Assembly (NCBI GenBank): GCA_963745915.1
Contig: CAVUZA010000002.1
Coordinates: 1,302,001 to 1,366,000 of the forward strand
Source: VRUE01 sp963745915
GTDB taxonomy: Bacteria > Actinomycetota > Thermoleophilia > Solirubrobacterales > 70-9
Length of the DNA stretch: 64,000 bases
Direction: 5' to 3'
Shown: piece after piece, positions 24,030-33,894 of the stretch
Position numbering within the stretch: position 1 is the stretch's first letter
How the letters are laid out: each line of letters opens with the position of its first letter
The notes under the pieces: generated by a model
The model's input: the letters and a program-made list of their open reading frames with translations, nothing else
The model's database searches: none
What the model was told of the DNA's origin: nothing
Made by a program: the position numbers and the translations under genes

Positions 24030-27000
24030 CCCGCCTCGCCAGCGCACTCGCCGCAATTGCGGCGGTGCTCGCACTCGCCGCCCCCGCCGCTCTCGCCGCC
24101 CCGCGGCTCAACCTCGACATGCACCACGCCCAGACCAACGCCGCACCGGGCGGGCAGGTCGAATACTGGTTCGAGGTCGAAAACACCGGCGACGCCGACA
24201 CCACTGGCACTGTCAGCCTGAAGGTGACCCTGCCCAACGGGATCACCCGCTACTCGGTCAGGAAGGCTGCGGGCGGCAGTGACGACGTGATCTGGAGCTG
24301 CCCGGGGGCGGTCGGCGACGCGATCGTCGAATGCACGACAACCGAACCGATCCCCCGCCACCTGAACTCCTCCAACATCGCCCTGCTGGCGAATGTCTCC
24401 GCAGGCCTTCCCTCGGGCATCGACCGCTTCGCCAAAGCCCAAGCCGAAGGGGGCGGTGCGGCCGCCCCCAGCCCGCTGGTGTTCGAGCAGACCCACGTCG
24501 ACTCGAGCCCGGCGGGCTTCGAGATCCTGCCCGAGACCTTCCTGCCCGACTTCCACGAAGCCGACGGGATCGCCACGGTGCGCGGGGCGGGCTCGCATCC
24601 CGACCGGCTCGTCGTGCCCTTCGACTTCTCCACGGTCGAGGCGCCGATTGCCAACAACCCCTACGAAAAAGACAACGCCGAGCGGGTGCGCGACCTGACC
24701 GTCGACCTGCCGCCGGGTTTCATCGGCAACCCGACGACCGTCGGCGAGTGTCCCGCGGCCACCTTGATCAGCGCCGAATGCCCGCGTCCCAGCCAGGTCG
24801 GCGTCGCCTACATCCGCACGACCACATTCGACGGCTCGCCTGCACCCCAGCAGTCCTTCACCCACTGGGCCCGCCCGATCTACAACATCGAGCACCCGCG
24901 CGGGGCGATCTCCGACCTCGCCTTCATCATCGCCGGCAACCCGATCCACATCTACGCCTCGCTGGACCCGGCCAACCGCTACGCGATCCGCACCGAGGTC
25001 CCCTTCATCAACGAGACCCTGCCCAGCTTCGAGGCGAAGACCGTCTTTTGGGGGATTCCCGCCGATTCAAGCCACGATTCCGAGCGCTGCGACTCGGGCA
25101 ACTTCATGAGGCTCACCACCGACGAAGATTGCTCCAGCTCCCTGGCGCGGCTGCCTTTCCTCACCGTGCCCGCTCAGTGCGAATCCGATAACACCTTCCG
25201 CCTGCACCACTACGACTCCTGGGACCATCCGGGCGTCTACGGCCCCGAGATCGACTACACGATCCCGGGCAAATTCGAAGAATGCGATCGCCCGCGCTTC
25301 GAACCCGAAGTCGAAATCGAACCGACCGGCAAGCAGGCGAACACGCCGACCGGGCTGGACGTACACGTCAAGGTCGCCCAGAACGAAAACCCCAACGCCC
25401 TGGCGAGCCCGCCGGTCAAGCGTTTCACCGTGCGCCTGCCCGATGGGATGTCCTTCAGTCCCTCCTTCGCCGACGGCCTGCAGTCCTGCACCCTGGCCCA
25501 GATGCAGCTCGGCAACAACGATCCGGTGCAGTGCCCCGACGCCTCGCGGATCGGCGAGGTCGAGCTGCACTCACCGCTGCTGCCAAAGCAGGCGGAGGGC
25601 AGCATGTACCTGGCCGCCCAGCAAGACAACCCCTATGGCTCAACCTTCGCCCTGCTCCTAGTCCTACACGACACCGAAGAACGCGGCATCCTGGTCAAGA
25701 TCCCGGGGAGGATCGACGTCGACCCGAACACGGGCCAGATCACCACCGTCTTCGAGGACACCCCGCAGTTCCCCTTCGACGACCTGACTCTGAAGTTCCG
25801 CAGCGGCCCGAGGGCGCCGCTGGTGTCTCCTCCGAGCTGCGGCACCCAGACGATCGGGATCGAAGTCGCCTCCTACGCCCAACCGCAAAAGGCGCTCAAC
25901 CGCGACAACACCTACGAGGTCACCGAAGGCCCCAACGGCACGCCGTGCCCGCCCGACGAAAACCGCCGGCCCTTCAGCCCCGACTTCTCGGGGGGAACCC
26001 TGAACCCGGTGGCGGGCGCCTACTCCCCGTTCCTCTTCCGCCTCTCCCGCTCAGACGACGAACAGGAGCTCACGGGCGTCAAGACCGTCCTGCCCCCGGG
26101 CCTGGTCGGCAAGATCGCCGGCAAGACCCTGTGCCCCGATCAGGCGATTCAGTCGATCTCAACCGCGGAGTTCGCCGGTGCGGGAGGCGCGACAACCCCG
26201 CCTGCCCGGCCTCCTCGGAGTTCGGCTCGATCAGCGCCGGCCTGGGAGCGGGACCGGGCCCCAACTACTTCGGCGGCAAGGTCTACCTGGCCGGGCCGTA
26301 TAAGGGCGCCGCCGCTCGAGCCTGGCCGTAGTCGCCCCGGCCCTGGCCGGCCCCTTCGACCTCGGCAACGTGGTGGTCCGCGCAGCGCTTCAGATCGACT
26401 CCCAGACCGCCCAGGTCACGGCGATCTCAGACCCCTTCCCGACGATCCTCCACGGAGTGATCCTGCGCACCAGAGACGTGCGCCTGCGGATCGACCGCCC
26501 CGACACGACCCTGAACCCGACCAACTGCTCTCGGATGTCGGTAGACGGGGAGATCTCCGGGGCGGGGGGAGCGGTGTTCAACGCGCAAAGCCCCTTCCAG
26601 GTCGGCTCCTGCGCCTCCCTGGACTACAAGCCAAAGCTCTCCCTCAGGCTCTTCGGCGGCACCAAGCGGGGAGCCTTCCCCAAGCTCAGAGCCGTAGCGC
26701 GCTTCCCCGAAGGCAACGCCAACACGGCAAGGGCCTCGGTGGCCCTGCCCCACTCGGAGTTCCTCGAACAGGGCCACATCGACACCCTCTGCACCAGGGT
26801 GCAGTTCGCCGCCAAGGCCTGCCCCAGGGGTTCTATCTACGGCACGGTCAAGGCCAAGAGCCCGCTGCTTGACGAAGTGCTGAGCGGCCCGATCTACCTG
26901 AGGTCCTCCAGCCACCTGCTGCCCGACATCGTCGCCACCTTCAGGGGCGGGCGGATCGACGTCGACCTCGCCGGTCGGATCGACTCCAAGAACGGCGGCA

Positions 27001-27245
27001 TAAGGAACACCTTCGAGGTCGTCCCCGACGTCCCGGTCTCCTGGGCGGTGTTCACCTTCCAGGGCGGGAGCAAGGGCCTGCTGCAGAACAGCCGCAACCT
27101 CTGCAAGGGCCGCACCCCGAGGGCCAAGGCGGTCTTCAACGCGCAGAACGGCGACCGGGCCGTCTTCCGGCCCAAGCTCAAGGCCAAGTGCGGGAAGCAG
27201 CGTAAGAGCAAGCGGGCGCATCGGCGGCACCTGCGGCGGCGGTAG
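24026..27245 (+). CDS. Secreted DUF11-like surface protein, locus 1 (two frameshifts)
   Basis: The restored protein is about 1073 residues. A signal peptide ends near LAAPAALAA. A DUF11-like repeat (YWFEVENTGDADTTGTVSLKV) comes next, then long conserved blocks shared with the 47.6-kb protein (DLTVDLPPGFIGNPT; AISDLAFIIAGNPIHI; CTLAQMQLGNNDPVQCPD), and a basic C terminus (QRKSKRAHRRHLRRR). Single-base losses near 26188 and 26315 break the frame, yet the paralog matches on all sides, so an assembly error is likely. ATG overlaps the stop of the preceding gene (ATGA). The role is unknown; probably a cell-surface or envelope-matrix component. Confidence 0.75.
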
Positions 27246-27265
27246 GGGTAGTGACGGTCGGCCGT

Positions 27266-28458
27266 CTACCGCACGGCCGCCAGCGCCTCGGGCAGGTCGC
27301 GCCAGCCGACCAGTTCGCCCGCCTCGCGAGACTGCGACTCCTCGCCGCCGTAGACGACCAACCGCGAGCCGACTCGCCAGCGCTCGTCCCCGCGGGCCGC
27401 GATCGTCTCCGCGAGGGCGGAGAGGGCGGCGAAGTGGCTGCTGGCCGGGGTCCGTCCCGCCTTCGCCTCGATCAGCGTCAGGTCGGTTCCGTGCTCGAGC
27501 ACGAGGTCGACCTCGTGGCGGTCGCGCTCGCGGTAGAAGGAGATCGCCGGGCGCAGGCCGCGGTGGCGGTGCCACTTGACGACCTCCGACACCACCCAGC
27601 ACTCGAACATCGCGCCGCGCAGGGGGTGGGTGGCGAGCTGACCGGGCTCCTCGACGCCGAGCAGGCTGGCGGCGAGGCCGGGGTCGTGGAAGTAGAGCTT
27701 CGGCCGCTTCGCCAGGCGCTTGCCGAGGTTGGCGTGGAACGGGGGCAGCCGGAAGGCGATGAAGCTCGCTTCCAGGGCGGAGAGCCAGCGCGCGCGCGGT
27801 CGGCTGGGAGACGCCGCAGTCGGCGGCGAGCGCGGCGAGGTTGAGCAGCTGGCCGACCCGCCCCGCGCAGATCCGCAGGAAGGTGTGGAAGGTCCCCAGG
27901 TTGCCGACGGCCAGCAGGCTGCGGACGTCGCGCTCGAGGTAGGTCGCGGTGTAGTCGGCCAGCCACTGGGCGGCGGGCAGGCGGCGGTCGTGGATTCGCG
28001 GATAGCCGCCCTGCCAGAGCAAGGAGTCGAGGTCCGGCGCGGCACCGTCGAAGCGGCGGAGTCTCGTCGAGTTCGAGCGGCAGCAGCTCGAGCAGGGCGG
28101 TCCGCCCGGCCAGCGACTGGCTCACCCCCTCCATCAGGGCCAGGTTCTGCGACCCGGTGAGGACGAAGCGGCCCGAGCTGGGGTCCTCGTCGACGATCCC
28201 CTGTATGTAGGAGAGGAGCTGCGGCGCGCGCTGGATCTCGTCGAGGATCGCCCCGGCCGGGAAGCGGGCGAGGAAGCCCAGCGGGTCCTCGTCGGCGAAC
28301 TCCCGCTCCGCCGGGGTCTCCAGCGACGCATAGGGCAGGTCGGGGAAGGTCATCCGCGCCAGGGTCGTCTTGCCCGATTGCCGCGGCCCCGTGACCGTGA
28401 TCGCGGGGTAGCGCTCGGCAGCTGTCTCCAACTCCCGGCGCAGGGTCCGCTCGATCAT
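27266..28458 (-). CDS. AAA ATPase with DUF4143/PD-(D/E)XK-like domain (two frameshifts)
   Basis: The restored protein is about 397 residues. It starts MIERTLRRELETAAERYPAI with Walker A GPRQSGKTTL and Walker B-like AILDEIQRAP, then LTGSQNLALM. After breaks near 28060 and 27790 come a winged-helix region (LAALAADCGVSQPTA) and a nuclease-like C terminus (DRHEVDLVLEHGTDLTLIEAKAG). The family is common, often linked with mobile or defence genes, and its function is unknown. The start lies two bases from a 37-bp dyad and six bases from a TATTGT box. Confidence 0.75.
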
Positions 28459-28460
28459 GT

Positions 28461-28497
28461 TTGGACAATATCAAAGTTGAACTTTGAAACTGTCCAA
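28461..28497. promoter_or_regulatory. 37-bp dyad overlapping the ATPase promoter
   Basis: TTGGACA...TCAAAGTT-G-AACTTTGA...TGTCCAA is symmetric around 28479 with 16 of 18 base pairs. It includes the TATTGT -10 box and ends two bases from the start codon. A repressor bound here would block the promoter; the regulator is unknown. Confidence 0.6.
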
Positions 28498-28633
28498 TGC
28501 AGGCAGGACGCCGAGTCCTTCCTAGGACAAGCGTGTTTCATAAGCTACTGTTTTCGGGACACATGTCGGTACGGCGACCCTCGGGACGGGGACGACGGGC
28601 CGCTGGGACGCTGAACGAAGGGAGCCAGGGAAT

Positions 28634-29415
28634 ATGGGGAAGCTGCATCTGGGGGTGCTCGGCGCGAGCGTGGCGCTGATCCTGAGCGTGGTCGCCGCGA
28701 CGGCGCCGGCCGAGGTCGCCCAGAAGCGGGGGGTCAGGGTCAAGGTCACCGGGGCGATGGTGCCGAACGAAGCTGCCGCGCAGGGGGACGGCGCCGGTCT
28801 CGGTCGACGGTGGCGGGCCAGATCAAGGCCGCGGCGAAGAAGGGCGGCCTGCCGCAGCTGAAGGCGATGCAGATCGCGATCAACCGCCACGGCGTGCTGG
28901 ACCTGCGCGGCATCCCCCACTGCCGCATCGGCCACATCAACCCCTCGACCACCGCACAGGCGCTCGCCCTCTGCGGCGACTCGCTGATCGGCGAGCGGCC
29001 GCTTCAGCGCCAACGTCGTCTTCCCCGAGCAGTCGCCCTTTCCCTCCAAGGGCAGGCTGCTCGCCTTCAACGGCACGATCGGCCGCCGGCCCGGCGATCT
29101 TCGCCCACGTCTACGGCACCCGCCCGCTGGCCACCTCCTACGTCTTCGCCTTCCGCGTCAAGCGCACCGGCAAGCGGGCGCTTCGGCACCACGCTGGAAG
29201 CCTCCTTCCCCCGCGCCACCGGCGACTGGGGCTACATCACCGGGATCAGCCTGAAGCTGAACAAGCCGGTTCCTGCGCGCCGGCTGCCCGGCGCCCCGGG
29301 CGCTCAAAAGGTCGAGCTTCCCGCTGGCCCGGGCCGGCTTCGACTTCGCCGGCAACCTGCACATCCGAGCACCCTGAACAAGACCTGCAAGCGCGCGGCA
29401 GGAGGAGACAGATGA
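28634..29415 (+). pseudogene. Secreted protein gene with many frameshifts
   Basis: A signal peptide (MGKLHLGVLGASVALILSVV) is followed by coherent blocks in changing frames: AGQIKAAAKKGGLPQLKAMQ; INRHGVLDLRGIPHCRIGHI; NVVFPEQSPFPSKGRLLAFN; AIFAHVYGTRPLATSYVFAF; FGTTLEASFPRATGDWGYIT; and a C-terminal AGFDFAGN. Read together they give one conserved secreted protein of about 260 residues. At least five single-base shifts occur. It ends ATGA-overlapped with the next gene. Whether it is decayed or badly assembled cannot be told from sequence. Confidence 0.6.
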
Positions 29416-30118
29416 AGACCATGCCGAAGCTCACCTACGCCAACGTCGTCGCCACCCTGGCGCTCTTCGCCGCGCTGACCAGCGGCGGCGCCTACGCGGC
29501 CTCAAGTTCCGCCTGCCGAACAAGTCGGTCGGCCAGCCGCAGCTGCGCCCCGGCGCGATCGTCGCCCGAAGATCCGAAAGAACGCGATCACCAGCCCGAA
29601 GATCAAGGCGGGCGCGATGAAGAAGGGCAAGATCGCCGGCTCCTCGATCACCGCGGCGAAGATGACCAACGCCGCGATCGGCACCGCCACCCTGCAGGAC
29701 GGCTCGGTGACCAACTCCAAGCTCGGCGCCGAGGCGGTGACCGGCGACAAGGCCAACGAGTCGACCTTCTCCAAGGTGCCGCGCGGCCTCAGAACGCCGA
29801 CTTCGCCTCCAGCGCCGACTCGGCCAACCCGCCCGCCTTCGCCCGGGTGACCAAAGAAGGCGACACGGACTCGCTCGCAGACCAAGAACATCGCCAGCGT
29901 CAAAGACGGCTCGCTCGGCGGGCATCTACTGCGTCACCGCCGCCGGCTTCAACCCCAAGGGCGCCCAGGTCACCCCCTACTTCGAAGGCGGCGGCGACAT
30001 CGACGCCTTCGCCAAGGTCGGCGGCACGATCGACTGCCCCGCCCCCGCGGTCGAGGTGCAGACCTTCATGGAAGGCGCCCGCACCAAAGAGGGCTTCTAC
30101 ATCGCCCTCTACCGCTGA
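29412..30118 (+). pseudogene. Surface-anchored repeat protein gene with many frameshifts
   Basis: The N terminus (MPKLTYANVVATLALFAALTSGGAYAAS) resembles the anchor of the collagen-like proteins. Pieces in other frames read NKSVGQPQLRPGAI, KIRKNAITSPKIKAGAMKKG, AAKMTNAAIGTATLQDGSVT, SKLGAEAVTGDKANESTFSK and a C-terminal domain ending EGFYIALYR. The short repeated K-I-K-x-G-A/S-I units are typical of actinobacterial surface proteins. Several one-base shifts interrupt it. It probably forms an operon with the preceding gene. Confidence 0.6.
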
Positions 30119-30128
30119 GCGCCAGACA

Positions 30129-30164
30129 GTCGACTTTGCCCCCGAAAACGGGGGTCAAGTCGAC
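30129..30164. repeat. Palindromic element, family 4
   Basis: GTCGACTTTGCCCCCG (30129-30144) and CGGGGGTCAAGTCGAC (30149-30164) pair with two mismatches around an AAAA loop. It lies between convergent genes and supplies the last codons and stop of hipA. Confidence 0.75.
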
Positions 30165-31426
30165 AGTCGATCCGCTCGGCCCAGTTCAGTCTCGATCTGT
30201 CTCGAGCGTCGCTCGGCCACGGCGACGATCTGGTCGAGCAGCGGCACGTGCCAGGCCTCGGTGCGGGACCGCCCCGCCACGGCCCGAGCGCACTCGAGCG
30301 TTTCGAGGGACGTTTCGCGAACCAGTTCGAAGAACGGCTTGGGCGCCAGGTCGCAATCGGCGCTCATGTCGAGCCAGTCAGCCAGTTGCACGGAGCCGGG
30401 ATCGAAGGCATCGCCAATCGCCATCGCCATCTCGTCGTCGAGGTCGTAGACGGCGGTCGAGACGATGTCGTAGAGGGGTGCCAGTTCGCGGCCGGTCTCG
30501 GTGAAGAGGATCGCGAAGTTCTTGCCGTGTGCGTCGCTGTTGCCGAGCACGAAGTTCATCACCGCCGCCCGCACCATCCTGCGCACGTCGGCGCCGCGGC
30601 CGATCTCCTCGAGCAGGGTGCGAATGCTGGCGAAGCCGGGGCCCAGCTCGCTTTGGTACTTCAGGTTCGAGGGCACCGCCAATGCCTGGCAGAGATCCTC
30701 CTGGTGCAGCCGAACGGTTTCGCCGGCGCCCCCGGCGCGATCGAAGCGGCGCGAGACCAGGCAGGTGCGATCGGCGATCGAGATCAGCTCGGTCTCGGCT
30801 GCAGGCAGGCCGAGTCGGCTGGCGATCGACATGCAGAACATCTCATTGCGAGCGAGGCTTGGGTATTCATGCTCGTACTCGGGCTTGACCAGATGTGTGC
30901 TGGGCGTATCGCCCGTCGGCACCCCGAATCTACCCGCGGCGTCGCGCACGAGGACCAGCTTGCGCTGCACGCCGGCGAGGCTGAGCCGCATCTTCGGTTC
31001 GCCTCGGGAAATGCCGAGCGGCCGGCGTGGCAGCTCGTCGACGAGCTCCGCGAGCTCCTCGTCGCCGAGCCATTCCACCTGCCCGCCTTTCGGCGTCGCG
31101 TCCTCGTCGTCGGGGACGACGACGATCGCGCCGGCGCAGTCACGACCTATAGCGGCGAGAAGGGCGTAGCTGTCGTTCGCGTCGAGGCGCAGCTCCCGAG
31201 CCAGCTCTTCACGGCGCGCTCGCTCCGGCAGCAGGCCTTCGAAGAACGTCCGCGTCTCGGTCGGCCCGTAGGGCTCCGCCCGCACCGGCAGGGAGTGGCT
31301 GAGCACGATCGCCCCGGTGCCGGCGTTTTCCACCACCCGTGGGAGGTACTCGAAGGTGTAGTCCGTTCCGGTGTCGCGTCGCATCGTGCCGATGCGCGCG
31401 CCTTGCAGGTGCACCGCCAGGCTCAT
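30155..31426 (-). CDS. hipA: HipA-like serine/threonine kinase toxin
   Basis: A 423-residue protein with HipA hallmarks: an N-terminal sub-domain (GAIVLSHSLPVRAEPYG...FFEGLLPE), MRLSLAGVQRKLVLV, EDLCQALA, the catalytic loop NFVLGNSDAHGKNFAI and the metal-binding APLYDIVST. HipA kinases phosphorylate glutamyl-tRNA synthetase or related targets and induce growth arrest. Its ATG overlaps the hipB stop by four bases, so antitoxin and toxin are co-translated. The last codons lie inside a palindromic element. Confidence 0.88.
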   Translation of the reverse strand: MSLAVHLQGARIGTMRRDTGTDYTFEYLPRVVENAGTGAIVLSHSLPVRAEPYGPTETRTFFEGLLPERARREELARELRLDANDSYALLAAIGRDCAGAIVVVPDDEDATPKGGQVEWLGDEELAELVDELPRRPLGISRGEPKMRLSLAGVQRKLVLVRDAAGRFGVPTGDTPSTHLVKPEYEHEYPSLARNEMFCMSIASRLGLPAAETELISIADRTCLVSRRFDRAGGAGETVRLHQEDLCQALAVPSNLKYQSELGPGFASIRTLLEEIGRGADVRRMVRAAVMNFVLGNSDAHGKNFAILFTETGRELAPLYDIVSTAVYDLDDEMAMAIGDAFDPGSVQLADWLDMSADCDLAPKPFFELVRETSLETLECARAVAGRSRTEAWHVPLLDQIVAVAERRSRQIETELGRADRLST

Positions 31427-31704
31427 CGGCGCTCAGCGCCCGGGTGCCAGACCCGATCCCGTCGGCCAGTCTCGAGTCTCAGGCCAACCGCCGCCAAGAC
31501 TCGCGTCAGCATGTCGAGGCGGACGGTCGCCTTTCCCTTCTCGATCGAGAAGACGGTGCGCGGACTGACGTGGGCGGCGAAGGCGACTTCGTCCTGGCTC
31601 AGCCCGAGCCTCCGGCGGGCGTCGCGAATAGCCAGGCCGATAACCTCGGCTTCTCGCTTGGACGCAGCCGATGGCGCCGCGCTGTCCCGCTCCGTGGTTC
31701 GCAT
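31423..31704 (-). CDS. hipB: HipB-like XRE-family antitoxin
   Basis: A 93-residue protein with an XRE helix-turn-helix (IGLAIRDARRRLGLSQDEVAFAAHVSPRTVFSIEKGKATVRLDMLTRVLAAVGL). It neutralises HipA and represses the operon in characterised systems. The start codon lies nine bases from a TATGAT box with no ribosome site, so a leaderless transcript is likely. Two copies of a 17-bp motif flank and overlap this promoter. Confidence 0.88.
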   Translation of the reverse strand: MRTTERDSAAPSAASKREAEVIGLAIRDARRRLGLSQDEVAFAAHVSPRTVFSIEKGKATVRLDMLTRVLAAVGLRLETGRRDRVWHPGAERR

Positions 31705-31714
31705 GATCGTGCGA
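31698..31714. promoter_or_regulatory. HipB operator, copy 1
   Basis: TTCGCATGATCGTGCGA overlaps the hipB start codon and -10 box. ATGATCG-TG-CGATCAT forms a dyad within it. It matches copy 2 at 16 of 17 positions. Confidence 0.6.
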
Positions 31715-31746
31715 TCATAGCGGCAGAAGCGGGAAAACTGCGCTGT

Positions 31747-31763
31747 TTCGCATTATCGTGCGA
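31747..31763. promoter_or_regulatory. HipB operator, copy 2
   Basis: TTCGCATTATCGTGCGA starts 49 bases from copy 1. It also lies just before the gene at 31801, so HipB may control that gene as well. Confidence 0.6.
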
Positions 31764-31800
31764 ACAGCCGCTCGGCCCGGGCGGATAGCATCGCGACCCG

Positions 31801-33219
31801 GTGGCGGGGGATCGCGCACAGTTCCAGGTCGTGCTCACCGGCGCCTTCTCGACCGGGGCGCCGCTGCGGGTGCGGCTGGCCGAGTACGCGAGCTTCCAGG
31901 ACGAAGTGGGGGAGCGGCTCGAGCGGCACGCCAGCGGCGGCTGGAACCGCGAAGGGGTCAAGTGGCGCGGCGTCTCCTCCTACGGCCAGGGCGCCGGCGG
32001 CTACGCCAACCTCGTCCCCCTCGTCCTCGTCCAGCGCGAAGGCGCGCCGCTGCGCGAGGCGGCCGCCCGCCACGGCGACGGCGCTCCGCACCCGTTCGGC
32101 GACGGGCGGGAGTGGGGCTGGACGCTCGCCGAGCTGACGATCCAGCTCTACGACCTCGGCGTTGGGGTCATCGCCGGCGTCTACGACGTCACCGCCCCGG
32201 CCGGGGTCGAGGTCGGCGCCGCGGCCGACGCCGTCTACGCCGCCACCGAGCTCGACCGCGAGCGCGAGCGCGGCGGCGCCGGGCTCTCGCCGCTGGCCGC
32301 GGCCTACGAGGCGGTCGCGCGCGAATCGGTCGACGCCTTCCGCGAGGCGGTCCCCGAGCGCGCCCGCGAGGAGCTGCAGGAGCCCTGGCTGGCGGCCCGC
32401 GCCGAGGGCGCCGACGGCTGGCCCGACGGCGAGGTCGAGCCCGGCCGGCTGCTCTGGCTGCACCCGGTCTACGTCGCGCGCGGCGCGCGCGAGGCCGGCG
32501 TCGCCGAGCTCGCCCGGATCGCCAGCCCCTTCGAGTCGACCTACTCGCGCCAGGTCGAGTACCCCGACGGCCTCTTCGTCCCCGGCCTGCAGAAGACGGC
32601 GATCGTCACCCGCGGCGGCTTCGAGCTGAAGCGCGAGCCGCTCGGAATGGTCGTCCTCAACTGGGCCTACTACGCGCTGTTCATGGAGATGGACCGCGGC
32701 CTGCTGGCCAGCCTCGACGCCGACCGCTGGGGCGAGCACGCCTCGCTGCGGGCGCTCGAGCGCGACGCGGAAAGCACCTACCGCGCCTTCTTCCGCTTCC
32801 GCGAGGCGAAGGCGCGGCTGGACAGCGCCCTGACCGGGCTCGGGCCGCGGCAGACCAACCTCTGGGCGCCGATCGCCGACGTCAACCGCTTCGACGAGCT
32901 GCTGGCCGGGGTCGAGGGCAAGCTCGAGGTGCTGCAGTCGGTCGCCGAGGGGCGGGTGCAGTCGGCCTCGGCGCGCAGCTCGCGCCGCAGCCGCAACGCG
33001 CTCACCGCGCTGACCGCGCTGACCCTGGTCACGGTCGTCGTCGCCCTCTTCGACAGCATCGCCGGCAGCCGCGCCCCCGACCGCCTCGGCCACGTCGAGC
33101 TGCGGGTTGGCTTCGCCGTCGCCGCCCTGCTCATCGCCCTCGTCGTCTACCTGCTCGCCGAGCGCGAGCTCGGCTGGCTGCAGCGCTGGCGCAGCGGTAG
33201 CGGCGGGCGCCGGGACTGA
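31801..33219 (+). CDS. Hypothetical protein with two C-terminal membrane segments
   Basis: A 472-residue protein. Residues 1-400 look soluble and mixed alpha/beta (LTIQLYDLGVGVIAGVYDV; QVEYPDGLFVPGLQKTAIV; a long helical region up to the membrane). Two hydrophobic segments near the end (LTALTLVTVVVALFDSIAG and VGFAVAALLIALVVYLLAE) anchor it with a basic tail. GTG at 31801 follows a TAGCAT box by ten bases. I do not recognise the family. It is divergent from hipBA and shares its operator region, so a link to stress response is possible. Confidence 0.65.
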   Translation: MAGDRAQFQVVLTGAFSTGAPLRVRLAEYASFQDEVGERLERHASGGWNREGVKWRGVSSYGQGAGGYANLVPLVLVQREGAPLREAAARHGDGAPHPFGDGREWGWTLAELTIQLYDLGVGVIAGVYDVTAPAGVEVGAAADAVYAATELDRERERGGAGLSPLAAAYEAVARESVDAFREAVPERAREELQEPWLAARAEGADGWPDGEVEPGRLLWLHPVYVARGAREAGVAELARIASPFESTYSRQVEYPDGLFVPGLQKTAIVTRGGFELKREPLGMVVLNWAYYALFMEMDRGLLASLDADRWGEHASLRALERDAESTYRAFFRFREAKARLDSALTGLGPRQTNLWAPIADVNRFDELLAGVEGKLEVLQSVAEGRVQSASARSSRRSRNALTALTALTLVTVVVALFDSIAGSRAPDRLGHVELRVGFAVAALLIALVVYLLAERELGWLQRWRSGSGGRRD

Positions 33220-33254
33220 GCCGGGCCGCTCGTCTGGGCCTATACTCGGCGTTG

Positions 33255-33872
33255 ATGGAGGGGGGATTTCCTGCTGCCGGTGGGGCTGGCCAAGGACCCG
33301 AGCTCGACGGCTACTCGGATCGTCGCTGGCTGCTGCGCGGCGGCATCGTCCTCGCCGTGATCCTGATCGCGCTGGTCGCCTGGCTGGCGACGCGGGGCTC
33401 CGACGACGACGGCTCCTCCGAACCGGCGGCGCCGGCCGCCGCGGCCGGGCCGCGGATCGTCAGCGGCGACGAGCTGTCCGAAGCCGCCGAGGACCTCGGC
33501 CAGCCGGTCTACTGGGCCGGCGAGATCGACGGCACCGAGCTGGAACTGGTCGAGCTCGGCGGCGCGGAAGGCGGCGTCCAGGTCCGCTACGTGCCCGAGG
33601 GCAGCGCGGCGGGCGAGACCGCCGAGGACACGCTGACCGTCGGCAGCTACCCGCTGGCCGACCCGCAGAAGTCGCTGGAAGGCTTCGCCAAGCGGCCCGA
33701 GTCGACCGAGATCAGCGGCAAGGACGGGCAGGAACTCGTGATCAGCAGCGAAGCGCCGACCAGCGTCTACTTCGTGCCGTCCGGCAACGAGGTCCAGGTC
33801 GAGGTCTACGCGCCGACCGCCAAGCGGGCCCTGACCCTGGCCAGCTCGGGCCAGGTCGAGCAGGTCCCCTGA
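33255..33872 (+). CDS. Single-pass membrane-anchored hypothetical protein
   Basis: A 205-residue protein. A short cytoplasmic N terminus precedes one transmembrane helix (LLRGGIVLAVILIALVAWLA), then an Ala/Pro linker and a beta-rich extracytoplasmic domain (PVYWAGEIDGTELELVELGG; VQVRYVPEG; VYFVPSGNEVQVEVYAP). TATACT at 33241 lies eight bases before the ATG, suggesting a leaderless transcript. The next gene starts 22 bases after its stop, so the two are likely an operon. Confidence 0.7.
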   Translation: MEGGFPAAGGAGQGPELDGYSDRRWLLRGGIVLAVILIALVAWLATRGSDDDGSSEPAAPAAAAGPRIVSGDELSEAAEDLGQPVYWAGEIDGTELELVELGGAEGGVQVRYVPEGSAAGETAEDTLTVGSYPLADPQKSLEGFAKRPESTEISGKDGQELVISSEAPTSVYFVPSGNEVQVEVYAPTAKRALTLASSGQVEQVP

Positions 33873-33894
33873 GCCGCTCGGGGGAGCCGGCAGC

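Noticed and set aside
31699..31763. CRISPR-like repeat pair before hipB
   Set aside because: Only two copies with dyad symmetry at a promoter; operator is the better explanation. No CRISPR array or cas gene was seen in the window.
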